A DNA stretch of 22,491 bases from Cytidiella melzeri. Lineage: Eukaryota; Basidiomycota; Agaricomycetes; Polyporales; Irpicaceae. The notes beneath the pieces are model-generated. The model ran no database searches and had not been told where the DNA came from. It was given only the letters and a program-made list of their open reading frames with translations. Numbering within the stretch: the first letter of the stretch is position 1; each line of letters starts with the position of its first letter. Shown in pieces: positions 18,181 to 22,491 of the stretch. The DNA lies in the NCBI GenBank assembly GCA_022592445.1, contig JABYQR010000532.1, positions 1 to 22,491 on the forward strand, written 5' to 3'. The translations under genes and the position numbers were made by a program.

Positions 18181-19440
18181 TTGCTCAGAAAGGACTAATG
18201 TTTGTAAAACTTTGTGGAACAATCAGTGGCAGTGCTTGCTGCTGATGCAACAAAAAATGCTTGTTTGACGAGTTACAGGTGTTCTCTAGATGTCAGAACT
18301 GCCTCATTTTCATTGAACTGCCACAGGCTGCATCTGGATGATAACTCTTGCTCAAAAAGCAACTAATGTTTGTGAGAGCTTGTGAAACAATCAGTGGCAG
18401 TGCCTATTTCTGATGCAACAAAAAATGCTTGTCTCCACATTGAAAGGCTCAAAAATGTCATAACAGAACCAGCTTTCACAAGTATTACGTGTGTCCTGTT
18501 GATGTCTGAACTGCCTCATTCTGATTGAACTGCCACAGGCTGTATCCTGATGATAACTCTTGCTCAAAAAGCTACTAATGTTTGTGAGAGCTTGTGAAAC
18601 AATCATTTGCAGTGCCTACTGCTGATGCAACAAAAGAATATTCTTGTTCCCACAATAAAGGAGGTGAAAATTTCACGATAGTATCAACTTCCATATACAG
18701 TTAGGGGTCCTGTTGATGTCTGTACTGCCTCATTTTCATTGAACTGCCACAGGCTGTATCTTATGGTAATTCTTGCTCAGAAAGCAACTGATGTTTGTAA
18801 AACATTGTGAAACAATCCGTAGCAGTGCTTACTGCTGATGCAACAAAAAAATGCTAGTTTCACAATGAAGGAGTTGATAATGTTAGAGGTGTCCTGTTCA
18901 TGTCTGAACTGGAACTGCCTCATTTTCATTGAACTGCTACAGGCTGTATAGTGATGGTAACTCTTGCTCACAAAGCAAAAAATGTTTGTGAGAGCTTGTG
19001 AAACAATCATTTGCAGTGCCTACTGCTGATGTAACAAAAGAATATTCTTGTTCCCACAATAAAGGAGGTGGGAATTTCACAATAGTATCAGCTTCCAGAT
19101 ATGTTTACAGATGTCCTGCTGATGTCTGAACTGCCTCATTCTCATTGAACTGCCAAAGGCTGTATCTTGATGGTAACTCTTGCTCAAAAAGCAAGTAATG
19201 TTTGTGAGACCTCGTGGAAACATTCAGTTGCATTGCCAACTGCTGATGCAACAAAAAATGACTTGTCCCGACATAAAGGAGTTGAAAATGTCTTATCAGA
19301 ATCAACTTCCAGAAAATGTTACAGGTGTCCTGTTGATGTCTGCCTCATTCCCATTGGACTGCCACAGGTTATCTCTGACAAGGTTGTTACTCACCTGAAT
19401 AGGAAAGTCTGGCACAGGGTAAGCAACAAATAATGTCATT
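18181..19440 (-). repeat. Satellite monomers of the right arm and beyond
   Basis: Reverse-complement copies of the ~200-bp half-unit are seen at about 18181-18420, 18420-18640, 18640-18860, 18860-19035 and 19035-19260, with a decayed one to about 19380. Only the stretch near 18640-19035 matches the ~405-bp unit that is amplified in the left arm. The outermost monomers are clearly more diverged, which suggests this locus holds the older array. A separate 25-bp direct repeat (GGCACAGGGT-AGC/T-ACAAAT) occurs near 19412 and 19461. Confidence 0.8.
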
Positions 19441-19557
19441 ACAACACGTAGAGCCTAACTGGCACAGGGTCAGTGACAAATGCTGTATCCCTGTGCCCTT
19501 TTGGATATTTTATACAAAGGTCTTGATCATTGATTATCCGTGTATAATAACCCAACA
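19441..19557 (-). repeat. Possible LTR remnant adjoining the copia 3' remnant
   Basis: It begins TGTTGGGTTATTATACACGG on the minus strand and contains a TATAAAATA-like box about 40 bp inside. The far boundary cannot be fixed and no second LTR is visible in the window. Confidence 0.3.
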
Positions 19558-19583
19558 ACCTTGAGCACTATCACATCTCTTTC

Positions 19584-19769
19584 CTATTCTGGATGCCCAA
19601 GCAGGTCACCCACTGACACCACCCCTTGACCCGTGACTAATCCTAAGATCTCCATTCCGTGTGAGTGCACTATGCATGTAAGCAATTTGGTGAATATTTC
19701 TGCAGTGTTCTTGGCACCCGCTGAGACACTAACACACCCCCTGGACATGGAGGGACCAGGCACAAACAC
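19584..19769 (-). pseudogene. Probable C-terminal remnant of a second copia polyprotein
   Basis: The minus-strand frame reads AKNTAEIFTKLLTCIVHSHG followed by MEILGLVTGQG. This fits the end of copia RNase H (N-x-A-D-I-F-T-K-x-L ... H ... LGL). The stop at 19584 is followed 27 nt later by TGTTGGGTTATTATAC, beginning at 19557, which looks like an LTR start. No earlier copia motifs can be seen upstream (to the right), so only the 3' end survives. Confidence 0.5.
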
Positions 19770-19789
19770 ACCAGAACTCTAGGGAGGTG

Positions 19790-20755
19790 ATCACGTGTGT
19801 GAGGGGTGGAGTGAATATGTGATGAGAGTGGGTCCAAGAGTTCTAGGCTGCACCTGAACACAAACGAGAGGTGATACAATGCGGCAAGAGGCAACAAGAT
19901 GCAAAAAGATGCAGTGCAAAGCAACAAGATGTGGGGAGTGCAAGTGGTAGGTCAATGCTGCACTACAACAAGGGGCAAGAGGAGGGGATTGGGTATGTAG
20001 AGAAGTGCAAGAAACAACAGTGATGCACACCAAGGGATTTACAAGGTGTGAGGTAAAGAACCCAAGAGGGTAATGATGGGTAAAGCTCGGAAGTTGATTG
20101 AAACAATAAGAAGAGGTCGCGAGAGACGAGAAGAAAGGAGAAAATGCAGTATATCGCAGTTGCTGAGTGAAAGAGAAATGTGGCTTTTAAACACAGGGCA
20201 GTGAAAGGAACACAATATAAATGCAGTGGTCAAGAGAAGGTAAACAATGGCTTGTGTCATGGATGGCCTGACTAGCCCTTAATTTTCGCAATTTACCTCT
20301 TGTTTTTATCTGTAAAACTCCGGGCTACAACCTAGTTTCAATTCTCTCTGCATAAACTCCTTTGCACGTCTATTAAGCGCCCATATCACGTGGCTTAGAC
20401 GCTCCACACGGTCACATTACTTGCTACTACGTCACACTGGCATGTGACTTAGCTTAAGTAAGACCACATGGCTACAAGCACATGGCTCAGCCCATAGCTA
20501 GGGTTTGACGTCATAGATACCGTCCACATGGGCTCCTTATTGTTCTTTCCCTATTGTTCTCTTTATGGAAGGATGTTCTCACAGGTGTGGGAATGGAATA
20601 CAATAGTTGGTCTCCTTTTAGATAGATTCTCTCACGAGTAGAGTTCTTGGCAAGGTCTAGACAATAGCTATTGTTCTACTTTAGGTAGTCCTTTTGTTCT
20701 TCGTTCACACGGCTTCTTGCAAAGCCTGCCCTCAACATGGTCTGTGCGCAGGTCC
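19790..20755. other. About 1 kb with no recognisable gene, probably including LTR sequence
   Basis: The left half is purine-rich on the plus strand with short direct repeats of GCAACAAGATG near 19890-19930. The right half (from about 20260) is probably part of the LTR of the downstream element: it has a CACGTG at about 20389, a perfect TGACGTCA at 20506-20513 and repeated CACATGGCT words. LTR limits cannot be set because the partner LTR lies outside the window. Confidence 0.35.
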
Positions 20756-20763
20756 CTGAAGTC

Positions 20764-20771
20764 TATATATA
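20764..20771 (+). promoter_or_regulatory. Candidate TATA box of the right-hand LTR element
   Basis: TATATATA in CTATATATACTGC, about 390 bp upstream of the first ORF of the element; the position suits an LTR promoter. Confidence 0.4.
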
Positions 20772-20808
20772 CTGCTACATGTACGCTCCTAGCCCCCCAT
20801 CTCGACCT

Positions 20809-20940
20809 CTTGGTCTTTACTGGGCTAGGTAAGCAACCCCCTCTTGTACTACATAGCTGGTAGTCACAAATACTAACTTGGTCTTTACTGGGCTAGATAT
20901 CTGTGTAAGGTTTATAGCTGGTGAGAGCATTGTGCTATAC
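20809..20940 (+). repeat. Imperfect 68-bp tandem duplication in the element leader
   Basis: CTTGGTCTTTACTGGGCTAG occurs at 20809 and again at 20877; both copies are followed by a GTAAG or similar word and by ATAGCTGGT. It lies downstream of the TATA box, in the R/U5 or leader part. Confidence 0.65.
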
Positions 20941-21086
20941 GCCTGCCACCACCTCGTCGTCGTCTTCCACTCCGTGTCCCTAGTCGTTACGTCGAGCTCC
21001 GTCTCCGTGACATTAGGTCGAGATCGTTGTGAAACCCTGGGTTCCCCCATTCCCACCGTTTAAAAAAGTTTATTCCTGTTTGACGA

Positions 21087-21158
21087 GTACGTCTCCGGTC
21101 TTTTCATACCGTTGAGCTACTACTTACGTCGTCCGTTTCTACCCCCTGCGTTGTTCAG
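21087..21158 (+). other. Candidate 72-nt leader intron whose removal creates a start codon
   Basis: Donor GTACGT at 21087 follows an A; the acceptor is a pyrimidine-rich run ending TTGTTCAG at 21158, directly before TGCCTAAGG. Splicing would join A and TG into an ATG exactly at the start of the open frame, which otherwise has no ATG. No perfect branch-point consensus is visible. Confidence 0.4.
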
Positions 21159-21886
21159 TGCCTAAGGACACGCGCACCCGTTTTTCCAAGGACCTCTCTA
21201 CGAACGAGCCTCAGCTCAAGAGGTGCCTCCCCCCATCTTTCCTCGACGCTCTCGCTGCCAAGCGTACGAGCGGTCAACCTCATCGCTGGTCTGACAAAGA
21301 CCTCGTCAACGTCGCGAAGTACGTATCAAAGAAGCCGCCTGTCAAAGGCATCACCCTCACCGTCCCCTCTTACGAGGAAAATCGACAACTCCGCGCTTCT
21401 GCCCGAGCATACGGAGAACGTGCAGCCGAGGAACGTGCTCGCACTCTTGCTGAGCAACAAACTCACAAGCCGACTCTCGCTGAGCGACTTGCCAAACTCC
21501 CTCCGCCCACTCCCGCTCCCGCTGCACCCAAACCGGTACTGATAGACTTCAAAAAGTTATCACCGGCTGACCTCATCGGCATCTTCAGGCCGAAGCTTAC
21601 TGCTGTCCATACCCGCTTGCAAGCTTTAACAGAGCTACAAGAACTTCTCAACTGCGCAGACCCCAACCATCGTCGTGCGCTACTCCACCTCGTCAATAAA
21701 GTCAATCGCTTCCTTAACCGACTTGACGAGCTCGCACCTGTCACAGCCGACCGCGAGTGGCAACTCCTAGATTGGGGTTGCAAAGCAATTGGAAAAGTCT
21801 CGTTTAAGCAGCTTCGCAAGAACTATAGCAAAGTTCTTGCGCAACTTAACGTAGTTAATAACGATAGCTACTTCGAGTGGATCTAG
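21159..21886 (+). CDS. Unknown ORF upstream of gag in the right-hand LTR element
   Basis: An open frame of about 242 codons to a TAG at 21884-21886, ending 43 nt before the gag start, in a different frame. Codons are strongly C-ending, so it is truly coding. It has no ATG; the frame is closed upstream by a TGA at about 21112, and an internal GTG (21158) or a spliced ATG would be needed. The translation has a basic start (PKDTRTRFSKDLSTNEPQLK), a WSDKDLVNVAKYVSKKP segment, a Glu/Ala-rich helix (about 70-110), a Pro/Ala hinge and a Leu-rich C-terminal helical region. I recognise no domain and no capsid or enzyme motif. It is probably an accessory or capsid-related protein of the element. Confidence 0.55.
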
Positions 21887-21929
21887 ACAGTCCATAGTTT
21901 TTTTTAACAATTGCATACATTTCTTCGAC

Positions 21930-22491
21930 ATGGATCCCAACCAGCCCAACCAGCCCGCCGCCCCTGCTGCCCCAGCTGCCCCAGTCACCAACCTGAGCCA
22001 GCAAGACGTCCTAAATATATTGGGCGTCTTAACACAGAGGATGGTTGACCTTACAAATCAGGTGGCTGCACTCGCCGCCGCACAGACGCCAGCGGTTGTC
22101 GCTGCTACCCACGGCTCCAGGGAACGGAGTATCGTTGAAAAGCCGGTCTCCTTTAAGGGGAAAACCTCGTCAGAAGCCAGGCTCTTCCGACACGCGTTCA
22201 TCGTCTGGGCGCAAAATCAGGGCAAAGCATTCTTTCAGCAGGATGCCCAAGGACAAGTCCGGCTGGATAACAACGGCGCGAGGATCTTTGATCCTCACAA
22301 ACTCATCACCAGCGCCCTATCATTCATGCAAGACGACGCTGCCGACTGGGCTCGTCCTCATATTGAGGAGCTGGCCAACTCCAAACCAGCATTTGGAAAT
22401 GACTGGGACACGTTTATCGAGGCCTTCAAGGCAAAGTTTGAGCCTATTGACGCGGTCATGGAGGCCAAGACTAAGATTACCGGCATGAAGC
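21930..22491 (+). CDS. gag: Gag of an LTR retrotransposon (probably Ty3/gypsy), partial
   Basis: ATG at 21930 (MDPNQPNQPAAPAAPAAP) opens a frame that runs 187 codons to the window edge. After a Pro/Ala-rich start comes a short coiled-coil-like stretch (LGVLTQRMVDLTNQVAALAA, about 36-55). It is followed by a retrotransposon capsid fold: KPVSFKGKTSSEARLFRHAF, ALSFMQDDAADWARPHIEEL and DTFIEAFKAKFEP, the usual order with the invariant Trp and Phe positions. The zinc knuckle, protease and polymerase would lie to the right, outside the window. The gypsy assignment rests on the style of the gag alone. Confidence 0.8.
   Translation, partial: MDPNQPNQPAAPAAPAAPVTNLSQQDVLNILGVLTQRMVDLTNQVAALAAAQTPAVVAATHGSRERSIVEKPVSFKGKTSSEARLFRHAFIVWAQNQGKAFFQQDAQGQVRLDNNGARIFDPHKLITSALSFMQDDAADWARPHIEELANSKPAFGNDWDTFIEAFKAKFEPIDAVMEAKTKITGMK

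Larger units (their letters stand above)
7136..19083 (-). repeat. Right arm of large inverted repeat, split by a copia insertion
   Basis: This is the reverse complement of 1023-5350. It runs 7136-9227, is interrupted by the retrotransposon plus duplicated target (9228-17850), and continues 17851-19083. The portion 7136-9227 pairs with 3259-5350 without any gap. The outer portion has only one full ~405-bp satellite unit (about 18640-19035) and one extra ~200-bp monomer (about 18420-18610) absent from the left arm. Degenerate monomers continue outward past the arm boundary. Confidence 0.9.

Noticed and set aside
22045..22488. 147-codon frame at the right end
   Set aside because: A shadow in another frame of the gag CDS starting at 21930, which has clear capsid-like motifs.

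Overview
The window looks like a filamentous basidiomycete (Agaricomycete-type) nuclear genome. The one clear housekeeping gene has eight exons separated by short (47-80 nt) GT-AG introns. The repeats are Ty1/copia and Ty3/gypsy retrotransposons, and there are no bacterial-style operons or ribosome binding sites. Nothing was run against a database; all assignments come from motifs read in the translated sequence.

Layout, left to right. Positions 1-280 may hold the C-terminal end of a gene entering from the left. A C-rich low-complexity tract (303-420) and about 600 bp of empty AT-rich sequence follow. From 1023 to 5350 lies the left arm of a large inverted repeat: a tandem array of ~405-bp units (each two ~200-bp half-units), a small secreted-protein gene (copy A, 3469-3951, +), and the 3' half of an ABC-F gene reading leftward (4403-5350, -). 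The 1785-bp spacer (5351-7135) carries the promoter and 5' half of the intact ABC-F gene (ARB1/ABCF2-like, 5753-8083, +, 638 residues). The right arm (7136-19083) mirrors the left: the 3' half of the intact ABC-F gene, secreted-protein copy B (8535-9017, -) and the tandem-repeat satellite. It is interrupted at 9228-17845 by a recent 8.6-kb copia element on the minus strand, flanked by a 5-bp target-site duplication (ATACA). Beyond the arm lie decaying satellite monomers, a probable copia 3' remnant (19584-19769, -), about 1 kb with no recognisable gene, and the 5' part of a second LTR element (probably gypsy) with an unknown ORF (21159-21886, +) and a gag gene running off the right end (21930-22491, +).

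What stands out. The two arms align without gaps over 2.1 kb and are nearly identical, with two exceptions: about 95 bp at the inner edge, and a block inside the secreted-protein gene with 19 substitutions in 168 bp, 18 of them amino-acid changing. The intact ABC-F gene has its 5' half in the spacer and its 3' half in the right arm, while the left arm carries a matching 3' half. Recombination between the arms would therefore invert the spacer yet still leave an intact ABC-F gene. The copia insertion separates copy B from the TATA-containing upstream region that copy A still has.

The copia element has LTRs differing by three substitutions and one 31-bp unit, a primer-binding site matching the anticodon arm of initiator tRNA-Met, clusters of Gcn4/AP-1-type sites in its LTRs, two in-frame stops and a frameshift in gag-pol, and an unusual 3-kb leader containing broken non-retroviral reading frames.
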